64,000 nt of DNA from Rhodopseudomonas palustris (GCF_003591005.1 NZ_QYYD01000011.1:124001-188000); one strand, 5' to 3'. Counted from the first letter of the stretch, positions 25,347 to 33,196 are shown. Notes: a model not told the origin generated them from the sequence alone. Numbers and translations are program-made.

Positions 25347-26337
25347 CTTCCAAATACATCAGCTTGCGGAGGTAGTCCTCGGCTTCGTCTCCAAGCGCAT
25401 CCCAGTCAATATAAGAGTCGGCTATTCCGTTAACCTCTTTCCAGACCGGCTTTGCTTCCGCATAAATGAATTTCAACGCGGACATTGCGACAGCCCAATT
25501 CTTCTGGCGGTATGCTACGCATAGCGCGAAGGTCCCCGGCTCGATTCCGTAGAGCGGCGCAGCGTTCAGTACTGCCCGAGCGAGAGTCGGGGCATTATAA
25601 TTCTGAAGTTCAGTGGTAATTGTGAGTGTGGGAGTACCAGTTAGGACAGACAAAGCGAAGGCGTCGGCTTCGCTTTCGTCGGCGTCGTAACTCGACGCGA
25701 GGGCGGGATCTTCAAGATCGACGAGCGCAGAGGCGCCTTTTAGATGTCCGCCCACGATGTGTCCGATTTCATGGGCGAGGGTAAATGCAACGGGGGCCGG
25801 GTAACTGGCGTCTCGGCCAAGAATGATAGCGTGCCGCCCTCCAGATTCGATGACCATCGCGTGCATCGACTTGGTAGTCAAAGGGAATACTTTCAGCTGG
25901 ATTACGGGAACGCCTACCGCCCAGCTTGTGGAGAGTAGTGCTCGAAGATCAACATACCCCGCGGTGCTTCGAATAATCGATCCGCGAATTGCCTCAGCTG
26001 AAAGTCCATCGAAGCCGCGGCCAATCGGTGTCGCTCGCAGCAGAAGGCGGCCGATCGATACCCCAAACGAGCTAAGGATATCCTGTTGGGTGGAGTTTTG
26101 GATGCTCAGATTCTTGAACTTAGCGCTGTCCCTCCAGACGAATTCTACGCGTTCTCCCAGGAGCGGCTTCGGTGCTAATCCTAGCTTTCTAGCGAGAGCA
26201 AAGCGAAGCTCTGCTCGAGCAGACGGGCTCTCTGATAAGTCATCGCTCCACCAAACTGGCCATGCGGCCTCTATCGCGGCTCTGCTTAGGCCTGCTTCTT
26301 TCAGTTCTTTAAAGAGCTTTGCAGAGTTGTGATCCAA
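25339..26337 (-). CDS. ImmA/IrrE family metallo-endopeptidase (COG2856)
   Basis: A 332-residue protein with the zinc motif LAHEIGHIVGGH (HEXXH at 189-193) and the third-ligand segment DADESEADAFALSVL (about 218-232). The N-terminal about 130 residues are helical (ELKEAGLSRAAIEAAWPVWW) and do not show a clear Xre HTH. ImmA-type peptidases cleave regulators or antitoxins on stress, and ImmA/IrrE proteins are frequent antitoxin-side partners of PIN-like toxins. It overlaps the PIN-like gene and lies 42 bp after the gene at 26380, consistent with one operon. Confidence 0.8.
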   Translation of the reverse strand: MDHNSAKLFKELKEAGLSRAAIEAAWPVWWSDDLSESPSARAELRFALARKLGLAPKPLLGERVEFVWRDSAKFKNLSIQNSTQQDILSSFGVSIGRLLLRATPIGRGFDGLSAEAIRGSIIRSTAGYVDLRALLSTSWAVGVPVIQLKVFPLTTKSMHAMVIESGGRHAIILGRDASYPAPVAFTLAHEIGHIVGGHLKGASALVDLEDPALASSYDADESEADAFALSVLTGTPTLTITTELQNYNAPTLARAVLNAAPLYGIEPGTFALCVAYRQKNWAVAMSALKFIYAEAKPVWKEVNGIADSYIDWDALGDEAEDYLRKLMYLEDV

Positions 26338-26379
26338 GCAGGGAATCTCATTTCAATATTGAAAGATCGGGGGTTGCAT

Positions 26380-27135
26380 CTAGAGCAATAGCCTTTGCGC
26401 TTGCTCTGGCGCTTCGGCAGGAGGGGCATTCTTGAGTGCCGCGACAACGTCGGTCCAATGGTCGACGCCGCATGTAGGCATGTCTTTGAGGATATCTCGC
26501 TGCTGTGCGCTCAGAGTTGCTGGGTCGGATAGTCGCACCCAGTAGCTTTGAGTCAGTTGAGCGGTAAAATTAGCCTCATATGCGGTGTCTGAGCTGGGAG
26601 GACATGTTTGATGTAGCAGCGCTGTGACTTGAGAGAAGCCGACAGCTCTACCCGTTCCGCCTGCGTTTCGATAGGCAGACGGATCGAACGGCGTTCCATG
26701 CTTGAGCGCCAAAGGTTCCGCACTAAAGCACATCAAGGCAAAATGTCGTCGCTTCTCGCCTAGGAGTGTCTCGCCACGGCTAGTTACAAGAACGTTGGAG
26801 GGAAGGTCCCGCTCGATATTGTGAAGATCGAAGTACTTCCGCCACACTAACACGTGCCTTGGGGATGTATCGCCGGGTCGGGGCTTTCCTTTCATGGTAG
26901 AAAAGACGACGGTAACCGGCGTGCAAGTCCGCGCTAGAGCGCTCATCATCAGTGCTGGCGCATTTCCAACGCCCCAACAAAACAGTCCGCTTCCGGCCTG
27001 ACGCTCTAACTCTTTTCGCGCAATTATTTCCTCTAAGCTTTGGCCAGCCTCGGACTGCATCCGCGTCCAGCACACCAGACGTTCTGGATGAAACGGTGGC
27101 TTTTCCAGCGAATCGTTCAGCTTAGAAACTAGCAT
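26380..27135 (-). CDS. Unknown protein with EIIxRK / WGxGN motifs, right operon
   Basis: A 251-residue protein, first gene of the minus-strand operon. The core matches the protein at 24126: WTRMQSEAGQSLEEIIARK (23-41), WGVGNAP (54-60) 18 residues after the EII, then CTPVTVVFSTMKGKPRPGD, VWRKYFDLHNI, LPSNVLVTSRGETLLG and HFALMC. The last about 80 residues have no counterpart in the shorter paralogue. I know no function for this family. It is divergent from a terminase-small-subunit fragment, the last trace of flanking phage sequence. Confidence 0.55.
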   Translation of the reverse strand: MLVSKLNDSLEKPPFHPERLVCWTRMQSEAGQSLEEIIARKELERQAGSGLFCWGVGNAPALMMSALARTCTPVTVVFSTMKGKPRPGDTSPRHVLVWRKYFDLHNIERDLPSNVLVTSRGETLLGEKRRHFALMCFSAEPLALKHGTPFDPSAYRNAGGTGRAVGFSQVTALLHQTCPPSSDTAYEANFTAQLTQSYWVRLSDPATLSAQQRDILKDMPTCGVDHWTDVVAALKNAPPAEAPEQAQRLLL

Positions 27136-27264
27136 ATCTTATAGAGCGCCTTTTTGAGTTTTGGCGACAGTGCCATGGCAGTTCGGACGGTGCAACGGAT
27201 CACCGGTAAGGCGACGAGGAGAAATTCGAGATGGCAGGTCGGCTGTTCGCCCGCCGCGCTGCAC

Positions 27265-27486
27265 GCGGTTACGCTCCAGAAATTCCTAGCTCACGCTAAG
27301 CGCCGTTATGAAGAGATTGACGAGCCGCAGGAATCCATTGCGGCTGATCTGCGCATCCATCGCAAATCGGTCGACCGGCTCGCCAAGAGCGACGGGTGGA
27401 AACTGCGTAAGGATCGCCCGCCGCGCGAGCTGTCCCCGCCGCTTCAGTTGTCGGTGCAGGCGAGCGAGGCGCCGGCCGCGCAAGGC
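27265..27486 (+). pseudogene. Truncated duplicate of the terminase small-subunit-like gene
   Basis: The frame (open 27154-27549) carries AKRRYEEIDEPQESIAADLR, IHRKSVDRLAKSDGW and LRKDRPPRELSPPLQLSVQA. These align with residues about 87-136 of the product at 28235 (RRRYVDTDEPVARIADQIGV, RKDRPPRELP). The rest of the protein is missing, and the sequence then runs into the hicB remnant. It shows that the gene was duplicated or that the island inserted through one copy. Confidence 0.7.
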
Positions 27487-27501
27487 TGCAATAGCGCGCG
27501 C

Positions 27502-27833
27502 CTACCTCCTCACTGCCTTCTCCAACGCCGTCGTCACAAACCTATTTAAGCTCACACCGGCGCGACGCGCGGCGTTGAAGACGCCTTGTGCAGCGCCGGA
27601 TCGGTGCGCACGACGAACTGGCCCGACTACGCCTTGTCCGGCTCCTCGCCGCGCGCTTTGCAGAAGGCGAGGTAGTCGTCGATCGAGCCGGCGAGGGCCT
27701 TCTTCAGCTCGGTGACTGACTTGCCCTGGAAGGTGATGACGTCGCGGGTGTCGGCGACTTCGCCGTGGAACAGGCCGGCGTCGGCGTCGTACTCGACGGT
27801 GGCGGTGTAGCCCTTGTAGCTGATGGTGGTCAT
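27502..27833 (-). pseudogene. hicB: Decayed HicB-family antitoxin
   Basis: The N-terminal 68 codons are intact (MTTISYKGYTATVEYDADAG, then VADTRDVITFQGKSVTELK), the partial RNase H-like fold of HicB. Then comes a TAG at 27627-27629 where relatives read on (KA-Y-SGQFVVRTDPALHKA). A missing base shifts the frame near 27590, after which VFNAARRAGVSLNRFVTTA and LEKAVRR, the ribbon-helix-helix C-terminus, ends at TAG 27502-27504. A shortened 68-residue product could still be made. Confidence 0.75.
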
Positions 27834-27925
27834 GGTTCGATCCCGGCCTCGGTCAGGAAGCGGCGGACGGATTTCACCGCGCCTTTGTCGGTTTCCTTTG
27901 GCGGATGCGGGCGGTGATATACTGC
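27830..27925 (-). pseudogene. hicA: 3' remnant of hicA toxin
   Basis: Upstream of hicB, in an ATGA overlap with it, is a frame reading PHPPKETDKGAVKSVRRFL followed by TEAGIEP and TGA. This is the C-terminal end of a HicA mRNA interferase (His-containing strand, then the final helix). The 5' two-thirds, with its own start, are missing; a palindromic repeat begins at 27931 where the gene should continue. No active toxin can be made. Confidence 0.65.
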
Positions 27926-27930
27926 TCGCA

Positions 27931-28006
27931 TTGTCCCTGCCATTCACGCTTTTTCTGCATTTTCCGTAGCAAGGCGTGGATGCCCGGCACAAGGCTGGGC
28001 ATGACG
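27931..28006. repeat. Palindromic repeat at the hicA break
   Basis: TTGTCCCTGCCATTCACGC and AAGGCGTGGATGCCCGGCAC, then AAGGCTGGGCATGACGCG. It is a partial member of the family at 5156-5247, missing the outer left arm. It abuts the truncated hicA. Confidence 0.65.
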
Positions 28007-28111
28007 CGCGGAGAGGGGCGTGCCCGATTCGAGCGCGTATTTGCGGCGAGACTCCGAGGGGTTCGGCGGCGCCGGGGCGTTTCGAAGGTCGGGGCAGCGC
28101 ACTCCCGGCGG

Positions 28112-28153
28112 CCCATGGTTCGAGACGGCGCTACGCGCCTCCTCACCATGAGG
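28112..28153. repeat. Short palindromic repeat (CCATGGTTCGAGACGGCGC family)
   Basis: CCCATGGTTCGAGACGGCGC-TAC-GCGCC, then TCCTCACCATGAGG: an inner GGCGC/GCGCC stem and a degenerate outer CATGG/CCATG arm. It lies in the 230-bp gap before the terminase small-subunit gene; elements like it are frequent in this bacterial group. Confidence 0.5.
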
Positions 28154-28234
28154 TTGTGCGGGTGGTCGGCGCTGCGGATCGGCCCGTATTCAATGAAAAG
28201 CACAGCTGCTCCCGGCTGACCACATGGAGCCGTC

Positions 28235-29134
28235 ATGCCCGACGTTCCCTCCGCCCGCCCTCTGATGTGCAAGCTCAACGCTGAGGCGATCGCGCGCGCT
28301 CGGCAGCTCTACGAGCAGACCGACGTGCCGCTCACTTCAGTGGCGACGCAGTTCGAGATCAGCCGCCATACCTTGTCGCGGTTGGCCTTGCGTGAGGGCT
28401 GGACGCCGCGGGCGAGTCGGCCGCGGGTGAGCCCGCGTCCCAGGCCGCCGGGTCGGCAGCCGCGGGGCTATGCGCCGGAGATGCTCGCCGAGCTACGGCG
28501 GCGCTATGTCGACACCGACGAGCCGGTGGCGCGGATCGCCGACCAGATCGGCGTGCATCGTGACACGGTGGAGCTGCTGGCGCGGAAGCAGGGCTGGCCG
28601 CTGCGCAAGGATCGCCCGCCGCGGGAGCTGCCGGTGACGATGCAGATGAGCGCGGATGCGGCCGCAACGCTTCAACAGGCGCGCGCCGCCGATATCGGCG
28701 TAGCGGCGGCTCTCCCGGCGCCTGCGCCGTTGTCTGAGCCGGCTGCGGTGGCGCCCGAGCCCGATCCAGGCGACTCGCCGCTCGGCCCGGCGCCCGATTC
28801 CGCGCTGCTGGCGCTGCGCCTCGAACTCGCCGTCGAGCAACAGCTGCGCAAGGTCGAGACGCTGCACGAGGACGCCACGCTCGGCGGCTCGCGCGCGGCG
28901 GAGGCGGAGCGCATCGCGCGGACGCTGGCCGCGCTGACACAGACGCTGTTCAAGGTCCGCCAGCTGCGTGATCCCGAGCGCGCGCTCACCGCCGCCGATG
29001 ACGAGATGCCCGCCGATGCCGAACTCTTCCGTTCAGAGCTTGCGCGCCGCATTGAGGCGTTTGTCCGCGGCCGCGATGACGGACGCTTATCTGCGGGCGT
29101 CCAGCCTGCGGACGCTGGCGACGCTGGGGCGTGA
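28235..29134 (+). CDS. Terminase small-subunit-like protein (GTA gp1-like)
   Basis: A 299-residue protein with two HTH-like repeats near the N-terminus (EAIARARQLYEQTDVPLTSV and MLAELRRRYVDTDEPVARIA, each followed by a recognition-helix-like stretch), a Pro/Ala-rich linker (about 155-195) and a C-terminal helical part. The position directly before, and overlapping, the large terminase fits a DNA-recognition small subunit. It is longer than typical small terminases. The last 59 bases lie within the large-subunit gene, so the two are likely coupled. Residues about 87-136 are duplicated in the fragment at 27265. Confidence 0.7.
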   Translation: MPDVPSARPLMCKLNAEAIARARQLYEQTDVPLTSVATQFEISRHTLSRLALREGWTPRASRPRVSPRPRPPGRQPRGYAPEMLAELRRRYVDTDEPVARIADQIGVHRDTVELLARKQGWPLRKDRPPRELPVTMQMSADAAATLQQARAADIGVAAALPAPAPLSEPAAVAPEPDPGDSPLGPAPDSALLALRLELAVEQQLRKVETLHEDATLGGSRAAEAERIARTLAALTQTLFKVRQLRDPERALTAADDEMPADAELFRSELARRIEAFVRGRDDGRLSAGVQPADAGDAGA

Positions 29135-30371
29135 CTTCGCGGTCTTCGCGCATCCGCATCAGGAGCATGGCGACGCCGGCAACAATGGCGCGCCGTGGAC
29201 GACCTGGCTGATGCTGGGCGGGCGCGGCGCCGGCAAGACGCGGGCCGGCGCCGAATGGGTGCGGGCGCTGGTCGCCGGCACGCCGCCTTATGCTGTGCAG
29301 CGCTACGGCCGCGTCGCGCTGGTCGGCGAGACCTGGCACGACGCTCGCGAGGTGATGGTCGAGGGCGAGTCCGGCCTGCTGCGGGTGTCGCCGCGCGGCG
29401 AGCGGCCGGAGTGGATCGCCACCCGCAAGCGGCTGGAATGGCCGAACGGCGCGGTCGGCCAGGTGTTCTCGGCCGACGATCCGGACTCTTTGCGCGGCCC
29501 GCAGTTCGAGGCGGTGTGGTGCGACGAGCTGGCGAAATGGCGCTATGCCGAGACCAGTTTCGATACGCTGCAATTCGGGCTGCGGCTCGGGCCGCGGCCG
29601 CGGCAGCTGATCACCACCACGCCGCGGCCGCTGCCGCTGATCAAGCGGCTGTTGATCGATCCGCGGACGCGGGTGACGCGGGCGCCGACCCGCGCCAATG
29701 CCGAGCATCTGTCGCCAGCGTTTCTGGACGCCGTGGTGGCGCGCTATGCCGGCACCCGGCTCGGCCGGCAGGAGCTCGACGGCGACCTGATCGAGGACCG
29801 GCCGGACGCGCTGTGGTCGCGGGCGCTGATCGAGCGCAGCCGCGTCGGCGAGGCGCCGCCGCTGCAGCGCATCGTGGTGGCGATCGATCCGCCGGCGTCG
29901 TCGAAGCCGGGCGCGGATAGTTGCGGCATCGTCGCCGCCGGGCGCAGCGGCGGCGGCGTGTACTTCGTGCTGGAGGACGCCTCGGCGCAGGGGCTGACGC
30001 CGGCGGCCTGGGCCGCCAAAGCGGTGGCGCTGTATCGCCGGCTCGAGGCCGACGCGATCGTCGCCGAGGTCAATATGGGCGGCGAGATGGTGCGGGCGGT
30101 GATCCGCGAGACGGATTCCGTGGTGCCGATCCGCGAGGTGCGGGCGAGCCGCGGCAAATTCGTCCGCGCCGAGCCGGTGGCGGCGCTGTACGAACAGGGC
30201 AAGGTCAAACACGTCGGCAGCTTTCCGCTGCTCGAGGACGAACTGTGCGACTTCGGCCCCGGCGGCCTGTCGAACCACCGCTCGCCCGACCGGCTCGACG
30301 CGCTGGTGTGGGCGATCACGGCGCTGATGAATGGCGCGAATGCCGGCGGGCCGCGGATCAGGTTGTTGTAA
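29076..30371 (+). CDS. Terminase large subunit (GTA gp2-like packaging ATPase/nuclease)
   Basis: A 431-residue protein. The ATPase has Walker A LGGRGAGKTRAGAEW (about 47-61) and a Walker B-like stretch FEAVWCDELAKW. The RNase H-like nuclease has VVAIDPPASSKPGADSCGIV with its first acidic residue, and the C-terminal SPDRLDALVWAITAL with the last. It packages DNA headful-wise through the portal in GTAs. The start at 29076 is the first ATG giving the usual N-terminus. Its position downstream of capsid instead of upstream of portal is unusual. Confidence 0.92.
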   Translation: MTDAYLRASSLRTLATLGRDFAVFAHPHQEHGDAGNNGAPWTTWLMLGGRGAGKTRAGAEWVRALVAGTPPYAVQRYGRVALVGETWHDAREVMVEGESGLLRVSPRGERPEWIATRKRLEWPNGAVGQVFSADDPDSLRGPQFEAVWCDELAKWRYAETSFDTLQFGLRLGPRPRQLITTTPRPLPLIKRLLIDPRTRVTRAPTRANAEHLSPAFLDAVVARYAGTRLGRQELDGDLIEDRPDALWSRALIERSRVGEAPPLQRIVVAIDPPASSKPGADSCGIVAAGRSGGGVYFVLEDASAQGLTPAAWAAKAVALYRRLEADAIVAEVNMGGEMVRAVIRETDSVVPIREVRASRGKFVRAEPVAALYEQGKVKHVGSFPLLEDELCDFGPGGLSNHRSPDRLDALVWAITALMNGANAGGPRIRLL

Positions 30372-30381
30372 GTTGTGCGTC

Positions 30382-30474
30382 GTAGGATGGGTTGAGCGCA
30401 GCGAAACCCATCATCTTGGTGCTCGCGATGACGTGGGTTGGTGGGTTACGCGCTTCGCGCTAACCCACACTACG
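30382..30474. repeat. Pair of REP-like hairpins after terminase
   Basis: GTAGGATGGGTTGAGCGCAG..AAACCCATC (30382-30412) and GGTGGGTTACGCGCTTCGCG..TAACCCACACTACG (30440-30474). This is the widespread GTAGGGTGGGTTA / TAACCCACC family of proteobacterial intergenic repeats. Confidence 0.7.
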
Positions 30475-30535
30475 GGCGCTTACGGGGGCCGTGGAACGAT
30501 CGCGCGTGGCGGGATTTGCCGGCGGGGAGGATGCG

Positions 30536-30763
30536 ATGACACGATCGATCACACTGTGCGCCGCGCTGGCGCTCGTTGCCGCCACCGCCGGCCCGGCCTT
30601 CGCCCGCGGCGGGGCGCCGAGCATCATGGATTCGCCGGGCTATCAGCGCCGGCTGCAGGAATCGCGGCAGCAGCTGCAACAGCCTTATTTGGCGCCGCCG
30701 GCGGTGTATCCGCGGCAGCGCGTCGACACGCCGCGCAAGGCCAAGCGCAAGCCGCCGCGCTGA
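30536..30763 (+). CDS. Hypothetical secreted basic protein, 75 aa
   Basis: The start at 30536 follows GGGGAGG by five bases. A signal peptide (about 1-23, ending AFA) is followed by a Gln/Pro-rich mature part (YQRRLQESRQQLQQPY) and a Lys/Arg/Pro tail. No family known. It is a non-phage gene inserted between terminase and the head-tail connector genes. Confidence 0.55.
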   Translation: MTRSITLCAALALVAATAGPAFARGGAPSIMDSPGYQRRLQESRQQLQQPYLAPPAVYPRQRVDTPRKAKRKPPR

Positions 30764-30782
30764 GGCGCGTGCGCGGCGCGGG

Positions 30783-31097
30783 TCAGCAGTAGCCGTGCCA
30801 GCCGCAGGCGTAGGGCAGCCGGCCGTAGATCGCGCTCGCCGGCGTGCCGTAGTAATTGAAGTAGTGATAGGAGTTCGGCTTGCCGTAGTAACCGTTCACC
30901 AGCGGCGGGATGTCGACCTCGGGCGCGTAGACCGGCGCCGCGGTGATGACGTCGCGGGCCGGCGGCACCTCGACGACGACGACGCGGCCGCGCGCTTCCG
31001 GCTCGGCAAAAATCCGCCCGATCCTGCTGTGCATCGGCAGATCCGCCGCAGCCGCCGGCACGGCGGAGAGGGCAAGTAGCAGGGCGGCGAGGCGCAT
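30783..31097 (-). CDS. Hypothetical secreted Tyr/Gly-rich protein, 104 aa
   Basis: A signal peptide (about 1-18, ending AAA) is followed by RVVVVEVPPARDVITAAPVY and an aromatic C-terminus (VNGYYGKPNSYHYFNYYG, ending GWHGYC) with two cysteines. The composition is like small exported rhizobial proteins of unknown role. It converges with the preceding gene 19 bp away. Confidence 0.55.
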   Translation of the reverse strand: MRLAALLLALSAVPAAAADLPMHSRIGRIFAEPEARGRVVVVEVPPARDVITAAPVYAPEVDIPPLVNGYYGKPNSYHYFNYYGTPASAIYGRLPYACGWHGYC

Positions 31098-31197
31098 GGC
31101 GGGCTCCGAATGAGCCGGCAGGGTGGGGCAACATGGTTAATGAAAGTTGAAGGGGGGTAGCGCGTCTGCGTGGGCCACTGACGCTCCCCCTTCACTC

Positions 31198-31292
31198 CCG
31201 TCATCGCCGGGCTTGACCCGGCGATCCATCGCGCGCAACGCGCGCTTCATTGAAGAGGATGGATGCGCGGGTCAAGCCCGCGCATGACGCTC
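31198..31292. repeat. Palindromic intergenic repeat (CGTCATCGCCGGGC type)
   Basis: CCCGTCATCGCCGGGCTTGA and CCCGGCGATCCATC on the left; GGATGGATGCGCGGGTCAAG and CCCGCGCATGACG on the right; inner GCGCGCAACGCGCGC. It is a relative of the 5156 family with a diverged arm, between the two secreted-protein genes. Confidence 0.65.
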
Positions 31293-31340
31293 GGCGATGG
31301 GGAGGCGCCGGCGGCCTGATTGAACGCGAGCGACGGCCGC

Positions 31341-32099
31341 CTACCGCGCCAGCGTGCTGCCCCAGCTTTGCGCGGTCTTCTCGATCCAGTCGCGATACAG
31401 CGTCAGCGGGGTGACGCCGGTGAGGCCGCCGCAGCCGGCGGCGTTGTTCGGGGCGGTCGACCACGACACCACGCCGATCACCACGGCGCGGCCGTCCTGC
31501 GCTTTCAGCGCCGGGCCGCCGGAATCGCCGGTGCAGGCGCCCTGGCCGTCGCGCGTGTTGTTGGTTGCCGGATCGACCAGGCGGATCTGCAGCCGGCCGG
31601 GGCGGCCGGTGGCGATCAGCGCGGCGCTGCGCACCGTGCCGCCGCTCCGGCCGTCGCCGCGGATCGCGACGCCGATGCCGGCGACGGTGAAACTCTGGCC
31701 GGCCGCGAGCGGATCTTGCGGCGCGCCGAGCGGCAGCGGCGATTTGCCCGGCAGCGGCGCGGCGAGCTGCAGCAGCGCGACGTCGGCGCTGGCGCGGTGC
31801 GCCAGGATCGCCTTCATGTCGAACGACGGATGCGCGGCAATGCGGCGGACGTCGCGCAGCTGCGGCTGCCGCGCCGCATCGAGCTGCACGATCTTGTAGT
31901 CCGCGCCGGGGCCGACGCAATGCGCGGCGCTCAGCACCAGATCCGGCGCGATCAGCGTGCCCGAACAGAAATTGCCGCGCGAGCCGACGATGGTCACCAC
32001 CGCGCGGCCGAGCGCCGCATCCTCGCGCGCGCCGCCGACCATGGCGGCGGCGGGAGTGGCGAGGGCGGTGACGAGCAGCGAGAGGGCGAGGACGCGCAT
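31341..32099 (-). CDS. Secreted trypsin-like serine protease (S1)
   Basis: A 252-residue preproprotein: signal peptide (1-19), then mature N-terminus MVGGAREDAALG and the catalytic triad His60 (LSAAHC), Asp106 (ADVALLQL) and Ser193 (GACTGDSGGP). Two cysteine pairs fit the usual disulfides. It is a periplasmic or secreted endopeptidase of the chymotrypsin fold. The start at 32099 opens straight into the signal peptide; the frame continues upstream only antisense to the connector gene. It is a cargo gene on the opposite strand to the structural genes, and its promoter region abuts the connector start. Confidence 0.85.
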   Translation of the reverse strand: MRVLALSLLVTALATPAAAMVGGAREDAALGRAVVTIVGSRGNFCSGTLIAPDLVLSAAHCVGPGADYKIVQLDAARQPQLRDVRRIAAHPSFDMKAILAHRASADVALLQLAAPLPGKSPLPLGAPQDPLAAGQSFTVAGIGVAIRGDGRSGGTVRSAALIATGRPGRLQIRLVDPATNNTRDGQGACTGDSGGPALKAQDGRAVVIGVVSWSTAPNNAAGCGGLTGVTPLTLYRDWIEKTAQSWGSTLAR

Positions 32100-32159
32100 G
32101 CGCGCCACCAGCCCCGCCGCGGCGCCGCTGTCAACCGCATCATGACCAAGGAGGCCGGC

Positions 32160-32726
32160 ATGGCCGCGCTGCTGCTGACGGGGCCCACGGTCGAGCCCTG
32201 GACCGTCGCCGAACTGAAAGCGTTCCTGCGCGTCGAGCACGATGCCGACGACGCCGTCATCGCCTCGCTGCTCGCCGCCGCGCGCAGCCAGGTCGAGGCG
32301 CTGACCCGCCGCGCGCTGCTGCTGCAGAGCTGGCGGCTGAGTTATGACGCCTGGCCGCGCGACGGCCGCTTCCGCCTGCGGCTCGGGCCGCTGCGCGCGC
32401 TCACCGCGGCGCGGATGATCGACAGCAGCGGCGCCGCGCAGCCGATCGAACTCGATCGCTTCGTGGTCGATGTGGCCGAGGGCGTGATCGCGGCGGTGGG
32501 ATCGCTGCCGCAGCCGGGGCGGCGCGTCGCCGGCATCGCGCTCGACGTCGAGCTCGGGTTTGGCGCGGCGCCGTCGGATGTCCCCGAGCTGCTGCGCCAC
32601 GCGGTGCGGACGCTGGCGGCGCATTGGTACGACAATCGCGGGCTGGTGGCGATCGGCAGCAGCGTCGCGATGCTGCCCGGCAGCGTCGCCGCGATGCTCG
32701 CCAGCTTCCGGGTGCCGGCGCTATGA
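32160..32726 (+). CDS. Head-tail connector protein (GTA gp6-like)
   Basis: A 188-residue protein of the phage gp6/phiE125 gp8 head-tail connector family: VEPWTVAELKAFLRVEHDAD, then DAVIASLLAAARSQVEALTR and LLLQSWRLSYDAWP, with VPELLRHAVRTLAAHWYDNR near the C-terminus. The ATG at 32160 follows AAGGAGG by five bases, better than the upstream ATG at 32142. It forms the ring below the portal. Its stop overlaps the next start (ATGA). Confidence 0.9.
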   Translation: MAALLLTGPTVEPWTVAELKAFLRVEHDADDAVIASLLAAARSQVEALTRRALLLQSWRLSYDAWPRDGRFRLRLGPLRALTAARMIDSSGAAQPIELDRFVVDVAEGVIAAVGSLPQPGRRVAGIALDVELGFGAAPSDVPELLRHAVRTLAAHWYDNRGLVAIGSSVAMLPGSVAAMLASFRVPAL

Positions 32727-33043
32727 GCGATGCGGGGAAACTGATCACGCGGCTGATGCTCGAGGCGCCGGTCGAGAGCGATGACGGGCAGGGCGGCGTG
32801 GTCCGCAGCTATGTGGAACAGGCCGCGCTGTGGGCGCAGTTAGTTGCACGCCCCGCGCGCGAGGGGATCGCGGCGGACGATTCCCGCGCGGTGCAGCGCG
32901 TCATCATCACGCTACGCGGCGGCGTCACGCTGACCCGCGCGCACCGCTTCAGCGACGGCACACGGATCTATCGCATCGTCAGCTGGCGCATCCGCGAGCG
33001 CGGCGCCTGGCTCGAGATCGATGCGGAGACCGAGCTGACCTGA
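32723..33043 (+). CDS. Head closure protein (GTA gp7-like, HI1506/SPP1 gp16 family)
   Basis: A 106-residue protein translationally coupled to the connector gene. Features of the family are KLITRLMLEAPVESDDGQGG, then WAQLVARPAREG and HRFSDGTRIYRIVSWR ending in an acidic strand. It seals the filled head and forms the tail interface. A MITE-like element follows immediately after its stop. Confidence 0.85.
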   Translation: MSDAGKLITRLMLEAPVESDDGQGGVVRSYVEQAALWAQLVARPAREGIAADDSRAVQRVIITLRGGVTLTRAHRFSDGTRIYRIVSWRIRERGAWLEIDAETELT

Positions 33044-33046
33044 CTT

Positions 33047-33196
33047 CACCCTCCCCTGGAGGGGGAGCGTCGGCGAGTAGCGCGCGAAAGCGCGGTGCTC
33101 GCCGGGGTGGGGTGAGCCGCGGGCACTGCGGATGAACTCTTCGCCACCCCACCCCGCTCGCTGACGCGAGCGACCCTCCCCCTCCAGGGGAGGGTG
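33047..33196. repeat. 150-bp palindromic element with terminal inverted repeats, copy 2
   Basis: Same ends (CACCCTCCCCTGGAGGGG and its complement) and interior (GGATGAACTCTTCGCCACCC) as copy 1 at 18512-18660. The largest differences are in the left-central part (GCGCGCGAAAGCGCGGTG here). It lies four bases after the closure gene. Confidence 0.75.
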
